Part shown: positions 37,232 through 50,300 of the stretch, in pieces
Layout: the number at the start of each line of letters is the position of its first letter
How positions within the stretch are numbered: position 1 is the stretch's first letter
Source of the DNA: Lineus longissimus
Taxonomy: Eukaryota > Nemertea > Pilidiophora > Heteronemertea > Lineidae
Assembly (NCBI RefSeq): GCF_910592395.1
Contig: NC_088310.1
Location: 4,161,501-4,225,500, forward strand
DNA length: 64,000 nt
Direction: 5' to 3'
The notes under the pieces: model-generated
What the model was told of the DNA's origin: nothing
Seen by the model: the letters and a program-made list of their open reading frames with translations, nothing else
Databases searched by the model: none
Program-made: the position numbers and the translations under genes

Positions 37232-40200
37232 CCGCCTCTCGGCTCCCATATAGATCCAGGCACTCACCACGAAGGATGCACAACTCCTACAGGACTATTA
37301 CCTCAATTCAACAACAAGCACGACCACCAAGTCAACACCCCTTCTTGAACTGGCGACAAAATCAGTGAAAGTACTGTCGTCAAAATCTGTGAAAGTTTTC
37401 CAAATGCCTCACCATGACGTAAAAGATACAAAAACTATGTACAGTCGGACTTGCTTAGATCTAAACACAGCAATTCATCGTCATAAAATTCTACAATCGT
37501 TTATGATTCCAAGTGTACAACCAAACCTTAGGCTGATCAGACCATCACATTTTCTACAGCTGTATCAGTTTTGCTTTCTTCCAAATCACTTAATAGTTCA
37601 GTTTTTTCTGCCACATCGAAAGGAGACATGTTTGTTTGGTGTCACTCTACTTTTAAACATGAGAGCAAAGCTAAGGCTCTGTTACTCTTGAATATCTCAC
37701 ATTGTTGCTTGTTGTCTAAAAGCATGTTTTTGGCATCCGATATGGCAGCACTGCACATCATGTATTCATGGTATTTTGGGGTTGACTTGACAGGAAATGA
37801 CATCAGATGTATGTGCATCGAATATGCTATAACAGTAAACCATGATTGTGTCGATATATATTGCATATCATCATATTTTAAGAAAAGCATAAAAAATCTA
37901 AATAGTGACAGTTTTCTCTGTCTGAATATGTTTGTCTTCATTCTACTGGTTCCTGGTCCTGTCACATGCTGGCTCTGAAACAACCCCGTTCTTCAGATCC
38001 TACAAAACGGCTCAAGCCAAATTGACGCGACCACGAACCAGGCTTTTCCAACCAGCACTTTTCCTTCAGCACTTATTTGGTTCTATTGTAATGAAGTTAG
38101 TGTCACCTCGTGCAGTTGGTTGTTATTTTGTATTGCAGTTTGCCCTTTGACTCCTTGTGGTAAAGGTTCTGTAGTGGTTTTGTATCATTTTGTGAGCTTT
38201 CCTCTCACCATCAATTGCCCATTTTTACTCGTTTGCTCATCTGTCCGCTTGATAGCACTTTGTGTTAATATGTCCCCTTGGAGCAAATACTGACTACGCC
38301 GAATATAGCTACCGGTATTAAAGTTTACTAAACTACATAAGACTTTGAGATTTGGGGCAATTTCATCCCCCATTGCCAACTTCACCTCGCTTTACCTTGC
38401 TCGTCTTAGATTTAGTATGCAGCATGCTATCAGGTGGACAGAGGAAAGAATGTTGGTAGCTCAACAAATCATGCAAACTGTCCAGTCTACCGATGGATGA
38501 AGTAAAAATTGTGAAAACAGATGACCAAAATCATGGTGGAAATTCAAATTAATATACCGGTTACGAGTCACATTAGTCTTGCCGGTAGTCCGGCAGCTTG
38601 TATGATAAGATAGAATCTCATGTCATCTACAAAATTTCCAAACATGAATTCAAACTGTTGGTGATGTTGCTGCTACCACTGATTTTTGTCGCAGGCAGCT
38701 GTGATGACCTACGCAAGGGATCTGCATGTGATCATGGTCGTAGCAATTAAAATCGCTTACTAACAGGGTGCTTTAGTCACTTCTGTGCGCCGTACTTACG
38801 TGAGAACCTTATGTTGCCATGGTGTATTAAAGCGTTCCTGAAATTTCCCTGTCATTTTATGTAACGAAATGCCGCCCTCAGCTCATATAGGCTTGAAGTA
38901 TCACCTGTGCTTGAGTCCATTGTTATTGTTCATAAGTGTGGTATATCTATCAACTCTGTTCACTCTCTCGACCTTCTTTGTCGAGATGCTTACCCTCTGT
39001 ACAGATGAATATAGATGTATCAATATGATTATACATGTATAACGTTTTACAATCTTGATATATTAAATATAAGCTATAATAACGTATAGAGTCCAATGTG
39101 ATTTTCAAGTTTGTGAAGCTTATGCTCTTGTTCATCTTTAAATGCCTTCTGTCAAACCACGAGAACTTGTTTCACGACCTGAAGACGTGCGTAATGTAAC
39201 ATGAGTGACATCAGGTGACAATTTGTGTATCTAAATCTGTCCCCATGTCAACGAAACTAGGCAGCAGCTTGAGGAGATCAGCTCCAAATGGAGGCAGGTG
39301 GATTGAAAAACAATGTTTTTGGCTTGTTGATTTTGTGAGAGCGCATTGAGGACAAACAATTGGAATGCTGCTGACAGTGTCATTGGTTCAAGAGTTGCAT
39401 GTGACACAATCAAAAAACAAAATTTGCAAAACTTATCTTCTCAAACATCTTGGGAGCACAATTTGTACTATAAACTTGGCCAGGTGATGTTGGGACTTTC
39501 AAAGTGGCACCACTTGTGTTGTCAACATACTGAGGTTGCACAGTGTCCACACGTGAGGACATCTTCATTGGGGCTGCTCTCCAGAAAGTCGAGCCTCCTG
39601 ACCGATTTTACGTGAACCGGATCGGAAAAAATGCAATGAACGCTGTCTTTAGCGACTGACCATGTTCCTCTGGGCTGCACATTGTGTATGTACATATAAG
39701 CATAGATATTCCTCCAGGCCTTTCATATGTGTTACTGTACATGTAATATAGGTATTGTGTATATATAAGTTTATATGGATGGTATTTTTGAACTTTTCAA
39801 TCATCTGGGTCTAGTTAGATACCTTCATACCAAATGCATCACAGGAGTAACACCCTATTCATGTTCCGCGTTATATTTTTTGTATTTTGATACATTTTTG
39901 TTACCCGAGCATGCATGTTTTCAAATGACCTAGAAATGGGGTGGTTTTATGTAGCCTTATTTTGATCATTTGTAATGCCTAAGTTGCGATTGAATAACCA
40001 GGTTTGGGTGTCATGATACCAAATTGACAATACTGTTCTTCACTTTTGAATCTGATACAAGTCAAACCATTGAAGGAACTTTCTTAATATATTGAAAGGG
40101 GATTGAAGAGTGCTAATGCAGAGTGTGAAAGACAGCTGCAGATTGCAGGTATGGTAGAACTTGGCATCTATTGGACTCTTACTCGCAAATATGGCAGACA

Positions 40201-43200
40201 GACCTTCCAAGCCATATAAGTCAATATTCCCAGTCAGTTGATGATGTGCTAGATGGATTTCATATTAAAACGGACAACACTGCTAGTCCAATTTAGGCAA
40301 GTTTTACTGTATTTCCACTGACAGCTATTGAGTGAAGACGGTACTTTCAGCAAAACTTTGAGGACAATCTCAACTGTCAGGTCGCATGTCTCAGTTGATG
40401 CACTTTGGTTACCGAGGCTGCCAGACATGAACAATACAAAGAGCACTTTTGGGTAATTTCTAAATTCTTTACCCCTAGATTCTTACATGAAAAAGTAAAT
40501 TTTTGGTGTCGTCGTCCTATGCTATTTTCTGTGTTTCTTTGATGTTAATTTGAGGTTGTCCTTCCATGGCTTTGAAACAGTAAGAATTGATGTTGTTGCT
40601 GGTTTGGTTTGGTTTGGTGTGAGTTAAGTGTTGATGGTTCGATGGCAACGATTGAGTAGTTTTGATTGTCCTTTCTTGAGTAGCTTGTGAGAGTTGACAG
40701 TGAAGAAGTTGTGGTGTCTCTTCTCGTAGGGGAGCAATAGACAGGCAAAATTGGTGGTCTCCATTTAGTCTGCAAAGTTACAGGATTTAGTCTGGTTTGA
40801 CTTTTGTGACAAAAATTGTCTGTGTCCAAGTATGAAGATCAAAGTTTACTGCAAGATAGTAGAGACACCTATGGGAAACTTCAGCAAACTGAATCTGGGC
40901 CACCTACTACCTGTAGTCTCCCTGGAAACCTGGAAAAGGACTGGGGTGCTTGGAAAAGTTACCTTGTCATTCATAGGCCATTTGAGAGTAATTTGTAGTC
41001 AAGTGTTGGATGCACATTGCTGTCATAATTGCCCCATTGGTACAATGTTATGGTCAAATATTACTTGTAGTAGCCCCCTCTTTTAAGGGTTCACCTGGCT
41101 AGAGAACTTGCGACCTAACCCCTTCAACAGTAAGTTTTGTAATCTGTCAGTGTTGTATTGGTGCCTCCAGTGGAGGTCTGCGTGTCTAGGCATAAATATA
41201 CTCAAAGTAGATAGATCATTATCAGTGCACCTTATCTTATAGCACGTGTGCTGAAATGCAAATTGTAGTATTGTGCAAGGTTTTGTCTCATTCTCATCTC
41301 ATATTTAATAAAATGATACCTCGATCATTTTGCCTCAAGTGGTATAAGATATTTGCCAGATTTGTTTTGTAATTTCTGGTTTAATGGGCGAGTAAAAATG
41401 GTCTCTTGTCTTCTTAATGCCAAGATTTGATGAGCACGTGTTCTGTGCTGGCTATGATCAACAAGAAGCACAGGACATGTCAACATACTCATTAGATTAA
41501 AGCTGAACTTGTGAGATAGGTCCATGTCTCTTTCTCAGCGTATGTAGGTTTGTGGTGCAAAGTGCTTTATGTAACTTGAACTAATTGATTGTATATTGTT
41601 GTCAAGCTGAAGTACATCAAACTTGGTTCTTTTCACGAGAAGCTCTTTCCCATTTAACCCAATGTCCTTCTTCACTTTGGCTTGCCCATGATGTTGAGAC
41701 GTTTTCTTCTCATCTGGTTGTGTGCTGACATAATCATTTGGGGGCTTCAGAAATAGGGAAAAAAATCGATGGCAGTTTCTATTTCAGCTAGTATATGGAT
41801 GGTGCATCACAAATGGTCTTCAGACAGTACAGAAAATGACATATTCTGGATAGTTCAGCTTTAACTTTAATCCACCCTGAATTGGCTGTGAGTTCTCTGA
41901 ATCTTTCCATGGAATATTACAGTAACTTACTGGTCGCTTTAGTTGAGATGGATCTACCCATTAATGGTGGCAACTGAGTAGCATGCTTGTACACATGCAT
42001 AGTTGTAGCTTTTGTAGTGAAATACATGTACATATTTTCATTTAATATATTTTATGTGTATAAATTTTGATGAGAAAGGTCTGGTGGATATAATATGAGA
42101 AATATGAATACATAGTGTTATCCTGATGTTTGTGCCAGTGTGTGTTGTGGTACTTGACGAATCACAGTCCTGTAAAAATCTTGCGGCTCATGCAAAATTC
42201 ACTCTTTAAAAGTTCAAATCTTTGACACTGAACTGGTTCTACTATGTTGGTTGAGCTGCATCAAATGGTAGCAATGTCCGCCATGCCATCAAGGGTGTGA
42301 TATTTTGAATTTGTGAATGAAGGCCTCGAGGTTTCTCCATGTGAGAACCTGCCATTGAGGACCACTATAGAGTGACTTCTTTCCTTAGTCTCTTTTTCTC
42401 TCAAATGATTTGCCAGAAACTAGCGCTTGGCAACTCTTTCATTAGCCATCCAGCAGTCCCGATGACCAAACACTCATCTTTGTATCTCCAATATAAAACC
42501 ATAATTTTGGGAACTAAATGAAATTTAAAGCTATCACTCAGCCTACGGTTAATACCACAAGGAAGAGGCCAGCACTTTGATTGGGTTTCCCAGCAGGTTG
42601 TTCATTTTCAAGTTTCTGTGATGAGTAATGTTTTGTGGGTGAATCGTGAAAAGTTGTAGTTATATATTGTTGTATATAATGAGATGTAATTTTACAATGC
42701 CTGCAGGGGGACACAAATCAGACAGTGTACTGGAAAATACCATAATTACAGTCACCAATTTGTTTGGTAAACATTTGAGGTTTGTATAAAACAAGATTTT
42801 CTTCCAGTATGCAGCGGGATATTCAAACTAAGAGCTGTTGAACCTGATTGCACCTCACATTGTACCAATGACATCATCACACAATGAACGCTCAAAAGTT
42901 TACCAACTTTCCTCGTGTAAGATACTTAGTAAGTTAAACCTCAAATGTTACAATGATATATCTTACCACTGGCACAAACTTACTCCCACTTTCACGCCCA
43001 TCTCAATAGTCTGCCGTTGTTAACTTTTGCATTTTGCTGTTTCTCCATTTCTTCTGGCAGACACCAGACTCTCTGCTTGCAGTGTGAGCTTACAGGAGAG
43101 TTCGAACCCAGTTAGGCATGGCCGATGAGCCGTATATGTTTGTCTCTTGGTCTCCCAATAGAAATGGCTAAGATAAGCCATGATCTGTGTGCCTCTTGGA

Positions 43201-43880
43201 ACCACGAGAGTCTCTGGGTTTCCACTAGACATAACTATAAAGATAGCCCTCAACTGCATGCCTCTGGGTCTGCCCTAGACATGACGATGATTAGCCTTAT
43301 CTGCATGTCTCTGGGTCTCCTTTAGACATGACGATGATGAATGTTATCTGCATGTCTCTGGTTCTGTCATTGTCGTTATTAATCAAGTGGAACTATTTCT
43401 TGGAAAGCTAACTTTTCTTTGAATAAATTTTTGACATAAACATTAGTCTTCATGTTCTTCTGTTTAGAATAAGCTGTCTGAAGAGACAGAGGATGGGCAG
43501 GACTGTCAAAGAGCCTTGGTCAAGGCATTCCAGCTCTGATTGTCAAGTTGTCTAGTTCTAGTGAAATTTACCAGGGGGCACCACTTGTATGCTCTCTTTG
43601 AAATGATGCTCTGATGCCAATTGCAGAAAGATTGAAAATCAAACTTTAACAATGTCAGTTGATTCAACCTTGCCTGATAAATATGAAGTGTGCAACAAGC
43701 CAGGATCCACAAAATGTCATCAATACTGTCGTCTGCGGAGAAATCTGCACCTCTGTGTCTCCACTTGTCACTGCCAGCACGTGTGATGAGACCTGAAGCA
43801 CTCCTTGAATAATGAGGATGAATACCTTAATTTTAATTGGGACTTGGGACTGACAATTATAAGACGACTTACAGCAGATT
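37232..43880. other. calcineurin B 3' UTR and intergenic DNA
   Basis: The 3' UTR of the 6b isoform should start here; its end cannot be fixed. Hexamers such as the AATAAA near 41308 are possible ends. At 43090-43370 a diverged tandem repeat has units like TGCATGTCTCTGGGTCT and TAGACATGACGATGAT. I see no convincing exon on either strand. Confidence 0.4.
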
Positions 43881-43888
43881 GGGTGATG

Positions 43889-44525
43889 GTGCTTTCTATC
43901 TAGACTCGTCCAGGCATGTGCCGGTCCTGTCTTTTTAGACCAGTCGGGGGGGGGGGGCGGGGTGTTGTTGCTGTCTATCTAGACCAGACAGGGGATGTGA
44001 TGATGCTGTCTATCTAGACTAGTCAGGGGATGTAATGATGCTGTCTATTTAGACTAGTCGGGAGATGTGATGATGCTATCTATTTAGACTAGTCAGGGGA
44101 TGCGATGATGCTGTCTATTTAGACCAGTCAGGGGATGTGATGATGCTGTCTATTTAGACCAGTCAGGGGGTGCGATGATGCTGTCTATTTAGACCAGTCA
44201 GGGGATGTGATGATGCTGTCTATTTAGACCAGTCAGGGGATGTGATGATGCTGTCTATTTAGACTAGTCAGGGGATGTGATGATGCTATCTATTTAGACT
44301 AGTCAGGGGATGCGATGATGCTGTCTATTTAGACTAGACTGGGGATGTGATAATGCTGTCTATTTAGACCAGTCGGGGATGTGATGATGCTGTCTATTTA
44401 GACTAGTCGGGAGATGTGATGATGCCATCTATTTAGACTAGTCAGGGGGTGCAATGATACTGTCTATTTAGACTAGTCAGGGGATGTGATGATGCTGTCT
44501 ATTTAGATTCGTCCAGGGATGTGAT
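43889..44525. repeat. 35-bp minisatellite, about 16-17 copies
   Basis: Unit close to GATGCTGTCTATTTAGACTA plus GTCAGGGGATGTGAT (35 bp), regular from about 43970 to 44510 with decayed copies at both edges. The core GACTAGTC is palindromic and varies to GACCAGTC. Confidence 0.95.
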
Positions 44526-45209
44526 AGTGGTCTCTGTTTAGACAATTGTGAGGACATGATGGCGTTCTGTAGGGAGTCTTTTTTGCCAGTTTGTCTCCTC
44601 TGGCTGCCCATGAAATAAAAGTGTTTTGCCAAACACTTTGTATTGGCAGTATGCAAGAGGTAAGAGGCACTTGAGGAGAGGACTGCATAGATAACCTTCC
44701 CTTTCCTTTTCAACTGGTGGAAAGAGATGGAAGAGCGTCTTTAAGGTACATCCTTCAAGTGGAAGACATCCCTGGAATCATGGTGGAATGCAGTTGGTAC
44801 GTGGCTCCTGCCAATAATTCCCTGGAAGAAGGAATCGGCTGAAGGATACTTGATCATAATCTCATTTAACTCCCACGGTATAGATAGGTGTTTTTGGTAG
44901 TAATTATGGGGTAGTTACACTTTTGGCCCACCCTGTATAGTATTGACTGCAGCTATGTTAATGATGAATTAAGTCCACATCAAGATCACATAACAGAAAG
45001 TTTTGAACGTTATTTTATCATGGGATCTCATTGAACTATGTATCAGATTAGTTTTCTTCAACAAAAGTCTAGATTGGGAGAGAAATGCCCAAAACAAGAA
45101 AAATGGCAAAAAAACTTGCGGACCGGATACGGAAATAAAAAATGTACATATCTAATCTATTTTTAGTACAGAAACACGTGGTAGAAATTAAGTGTTACCT
45201 GAGGGTAAC

Positions 45210-45276
45210 CAGACTGGATGATTGATGGGCAATGGGGGGTTGGCATTCGTCTTCATGGCATTACATACGTTCCCAG
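45210..45276 (+). CDS. possible upstream exon of the unrecognised Gly-rich gene
   Basis: In the frame that would splice into the exon at 47334, this segment reads WMIDGQWGVGIRLHGITYVP and ends in AG at a good donor (CCCAG/GTAAGC). Its phase (2) is the one required. It could begin at an ATG at 45218 or follow an acceptor at about 45210. There is no independent evidence, and other frames are also open. Confidence 0.2.
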
Positions 45277-45659
45277 GTAAGCAGCTGTCAGATTCAACTT
45301 ACCTTTAACATTTCTTATATCCTTTTGCCCGTTTTGGGTGAGAGAAGTCCGCGTTTCCATGGAAACGCCATAGTTGCTTATCTTGCATAAGACACCATTA
45401 TCGCAAATACTGTTTACACCTACCTACCCTTGGAAAACTTGTAGTAGCAGTGTCAACATCACCTCTCTATTAAGCACGTGTTGAAAAGGTCTTAACCCTG
45501 CTAATAAAACTTCCCCATAGGCCTAGTTAGGTTAATAAAACTTGCCACTCTACTACTGACACAAAACTAGACACATCGGTGTTTATTTTCAGGTCCTTGG
45601 TCCATGTGTTTTGGCTCTCGGAGGTAAAGCAAAGTTTTCTCTTATTTTGTAGGCCTTGA

Positions 45660-45681
45660 CCCCCCCCCCCCCCCCCCCCCC
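45660..45681. repeat. poly(C) tract
   Basis: A run of 22 C in non-coding DNA; length uncertain. Confidence 0.9.
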
Positions 45682-47109
45682 AATGGTGGTTAACTGCATG
45701 TCTTGAGTTGGGACATCTCTATCTTAAATATCAACTTGGCATGAACAAGACCATTAAAGGTACCAATGCAGGGGGGACTGTGAGGTGATTTCACATTTGG
45801 CCTAAAATTATGTTTAAAGTGGTTCCAGTATTAAGACCTTCTGACTCTTATGTATTGTAGCCCTCAGAAATAATTTAATAATTGGATAATGTTGACCATG
45901 AAAAATAACAAAATGGGTTAAAAACTAAAAAGGAATTACTAAAATAGGATAATCTACTTCAAGTTATGGGGAATATTTCTTAAACCAAAGCTTATTTTAT
46001 TTGAGGCTCAATTTGACAAAATCAAAATATCATTACAATTATTTTGAGTTAGTGGGGTAAAGGGTTAAAATGTCTATATAATGAGCATAGTTTTCTGACA
46101 AAACAAATAGTTCAAATAAAGACACTCTCACCCTCACAGGTAGTGTCCCCTTGAAATGTGGTTTTAACGAATTACAATGTTTATTGAAATGAAACATTTC
46201 AACAACATGTGCAACTATTTCAAACAAAAACTTCCAATTGTTCCTTGGATTACTTCACTGTAGAATTATCATTGAAGAAAAGCAGTTATTTATATGGCAT
46301 ATATGTGCTATTATTGAATAACTTTTGTTAACAATGCACTGTAGCAAATGCCCCTGATCCTATTGTTAAAGAGGAACCTTTCAGGGTCTTTCTCCTTCAC
46401 TCAACCATGGGAGATATTCAATTGATTTTACAATAGGGGCATTCCATTCTCGGAGAATGGGGATGAAACGAACCCTTGGCACGCTTCCACACTATCGATG
46501 ACAATTCACGTTTTATTTTCGTGTGTTTGTTGTAGATTTTCAGGCGGGAAGAGCAAATAAGGAATGCCTGTGTCAATTCGGATAAACTTCCCATCTCAAA
46601 AAGTGTGAAATTGACATGACCAAATGTTAAGGATAGGACAAGGGACTTTTGAACATGTGAGTAAAGTTAACATTTTATTGACTCTCAGTGTGTAAATCTC
46701 ATGGGGCACCTGGGAATTTGACTCAACGGAATTTGGCCACAGTTAGCGATAGATTCCAGGAATGTGTAATTTGTGTCAACTCTTGCAAGAATGGTCATTA
46801 CATAGTGTTCTGATACCCCTTACCCTTGGTGACAGTTGGTTCCATTATCAAGCACCAACTGTATAAGGCTTCAACAGTAAGAACGACCAGCAGTTTTGGA
46901 CTACCTTAAATGACACCTCCAATGTATCCCCTTGGCAATGTGTTGTTTCATCTCCGAATCGTGCTCTTTAATACTCTCCTGTCTAGATTATTTTTGTGCT
47001 TATCATTTGGTTCAGTTACCAGGGGCGGATGTAAGGGGGGACCCCCCTCTATTTTCAGCCCACTTGAAAAAATTGAGGTTGAGATGATGGTGTCTTCCGA
47101 ATGAAAGTA

Positions 47110-47287
47110 CAGTGGAACCTCTCTTGGCGGACACCTCTCTACTAAGAACACCCTCTCTAATAAGGACACTGGTTTTGGTCCCAAACCTGGCATTTACATT
47201 CATTTTGACCTCTCTAATCGGGACACCTCTCTAATAAGAACAGCATATGTCAGTCCCAAGGGTTTCCTTAATAGAGAGGTTCTACTG
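47110..47287. mobile_element. short pogo/mariner-like MITE, copy 2
   Basis: Same terminal repeats as 27386-27567 (CAGTGGAACCTC / GAGGTTCTACTG) and TA on both sides. It ends 46 bp upstream of the exon at 47334. Confidence 0.8.
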
Positions 47288-47333
47288 TATGTTATGAAAT
47301 GAAACTGTGATATTCACACAAATCTCTCTTCAG

Positions 47334-50300
47334 GATCTGCTGCAAGCCAAAGAAGCGGGCCGTAAATGGTCTAACACAGGCTGAAGTCAATGGTGAGTAC
47401 AGTTGATTTTTGTGTCATTTTGATAGGAAAATGTCAGTATGCATCATGAAGGGGGCCAGGGGAGGTTTTTTCATCTCGGCATGCAAGTAGAATGACTCAT
47501 GCAATGAGGAGATGTCCTTAATTAATAAGTTCCTTATCCTTTATCTACAATACAGTTTCCACCCCTTTCTTTGACATTTTGCTTTGGGCGGGGGGGGGGG
47601 GGGGGATAGGGAAGGCGTGCCCCTCTATTTCCCTCTTACCCCACCAAGCAAGTCCCTGCCAAAGGCAATAAATGGGTATAATAATTTGGGAAGCTTCAAA
47701 AAGAGACATTTGCATAGGTCATGTCATCAAGGCAAGCAGACTTGGGCAGCAACCCCCTGGATAATTTGGAATGTTCATTTGGATAATAAGAACACCTACA
47801 AGGCTAACTGTGAAACATGCCTTCTGATCTCATAACATTGTTGACGGGATTATCAGAAACACAAAATGTTTGAAGAAAGAATGAAAATATTTGTTTTGCT
47901 GTTTAGGCCCTTGCGGTGTTTAGGATAGGCCTAGGCAATGCATGACCTTACAAGTTATTTGGTTAAGAGTGTATGACATGTGACATTGTATCAAACTGTT
48001 CTGTTGCATACACAGGTGGCATGTCTCTTATACCGGCTTACTACAGGGTGTTGGTTAATAGTGTGTGTAGTTTTTTAAGTTGAATACTCTTTTCTAAACT
48101 TGTATTGACTGAAATGAACTTGACTGGAGGCAACAGAGCATTATCTGAAAAGTATTGGTGAATTTTCAATGCATTAATTTGGAGGGGAAAATGAAGCCTA
48201 AGAACTGATTTGGGCAAACTTGCACATGGCAGCAACAGAGGAATATAATAACTTCAGGCATAAAGAAGTTGAAAAAATGATAAAGTCCTTGATGCAGCTG
48301 TAAAGATCTTTCAAATTTTTTAGTTTACCAGACTGATAATTTGGTCCTTCCAAGTTTCAAACATTTTTAAAGCAAATCTTCCTGTTTAGTCTATTGATTG
48401 AGTGAGATGCAGGTATTTGTTCAGCACTTTAGCAATGAAAGGCAACCACTTGAACTTGAAAGGTCTCTGCTCAATTTGTGCCCAACTAGCTGTGAAAAAA
48501 TGAAGACAGGTTGATCTTTGTTCTGTTACGTCACTTCTGTAATGACAATAATCGGCATCCCAATGGGCAGATTTTCACTCTTCAAAAAAGTAAAAGTACG
48601 TCATAATGGCCAAAATGACGTCGAAAGTCAGACACATTGACATCATGTCTGAGTTCTGGCATCAGTTTGGTGTACTTTTTTGACGCATACCCGATGAAAA
48701 TCAGGGATGCTGCATATTGGTCTGTCATCAATAAGGTCCAAAATGTTGGAAACAGTCACCTGAATATTCCCTCCATCAAGCATAGAGGAAGATAATCTAT
48801 GCTTCCGCTATTCAGGAATAACATAATTTGTAGTACATTTATTCATGGAACTTTCAGCGTGTTACAACATTAGGGAATTTCACTTGTGGGTGTCACTTGG
48901 CTCTTGCCTGGGAATGGAATGGCACTCGACTCGGCTTTTGCTATTGTTCTGTCATTTTGAGTTTGTACCCGCATAGTCATCACTAATGCTCCTAGGAATA
49001 TATGTCAGTAGATGTGCATGTACAAATATATTTCCGAGTTATTTTATTGACCTGTTTATGAAAAGTGTTTTCAGAATACCTTATTGGGCAGAAGTTATAC
49101 TTACCCTTAGTATTTTACTTTGAACCATTAAATTAGGACAAATCTTCCTGAACTAACCTTGTGCATCACACTTTGGCTCTTTGTAAAAGAAGTTCTTTCT
49201 AATAAATGTTCTTAGTACATTTGATGTATACAAATAATTATGAATGGTTGATGATCTTTTCAAAATTTATATTTGTGGCTTCACTTTATTACAAAAATGT
49301 ATATTGTATCTCACTGTTTGATATTAAACTAATTGATTAGATTTTGACCTGTAAATGCCATGTTTTTGCTTTGTTGTTTGCCAAATCTACGGGCCATCTA
49401 CTTTGTATACCACGCCAAAAATATCGACTTATTGTGAAACAAGTACGCCACTTGGCAAATTACATATCAAAGGGATTAAGAAGGTTTTACTCCTTTGATA
49501 TCTTCTTCTCTGTTTCTACTCTGTCCCGAGTCTTTCATTAAATTAACATTCATGTCAACCAAAAGTCCTCCAGCTACTGCCTATAGTCCCCCTTTAAAGA
49601 TAAATGCCATTGTTCATTTATTGCATAACACCAGGGTACAAGTATCATCTTGTAAGAATCGGATGAATAGGCCTTCTTAATGCGTGAATATCTTGTCACA
49701 ATGACACATCAATGATCGAGATACTACGATGTAATACAAGGTGAAAGGTTTTGTGAAAATTGAATCACTGGAAGCTCGATAATCTAGTTTCAACCAATGG
49801 CATGTCCAGGCCTATGGCGATAATGCAGCAGTTTTGCTAAAGGCTTGCTTGGGGACATGTTGAACTTCTGGTGCCACTTTGAACCATGATAAACATTATA
49901 GGCTGTGAAAACTGCTAATTCGAAAACAAAACATGATGCAGTTGTCAGCACAGGTTGTGTAGTCAGAAATGAATCTGTTGGACACCTTGCTAATGGCTAA
50001 TTATTTGCTCAGTGATTAAGAGACTGAATGAACTTCTGTATCCTGATTTCACAGACCAAAGCTATCAAATGTGTCCTTATCAGAGAGGATGTCCTCCTGG
50101 CTGAGGTGTCCGCTCATAAAGGGGACGAATATGGTCAGCATACCCCCTTCATTGGCAGGGTTCAGTCACAAGCTGTAACCTCATATCAGGGCTGGTCTTT
50201 GACCCCTTGTCCCTGTCATAAGTCTAATCTCCAATCAGTGCATCAACCGTTACACCACACATTGACTCCTACTCAGTCCCCTGACATTGCGCCTTTCAAA

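Noticed and set aside
43889-44525. CRISPR-like array
   Set aside because: Units are contiguous with no unique spacers, and the DNA is eukaryotic; it is a minisatellite.
45218-45276. definite first exon of the Gly-rich gene
   Set aside because: Phase and donor fit, but more than one frame is open and nothing else supports it; kept only as a low-confidence candidate.
46910-47104. hydrophobic 64-codon ORF as a membrane exon before 47334
   Set aside because: Its donor-like site at 47031 leaves the wrong phase, and the sequence resembles a dispersed G/C-rich repeat.
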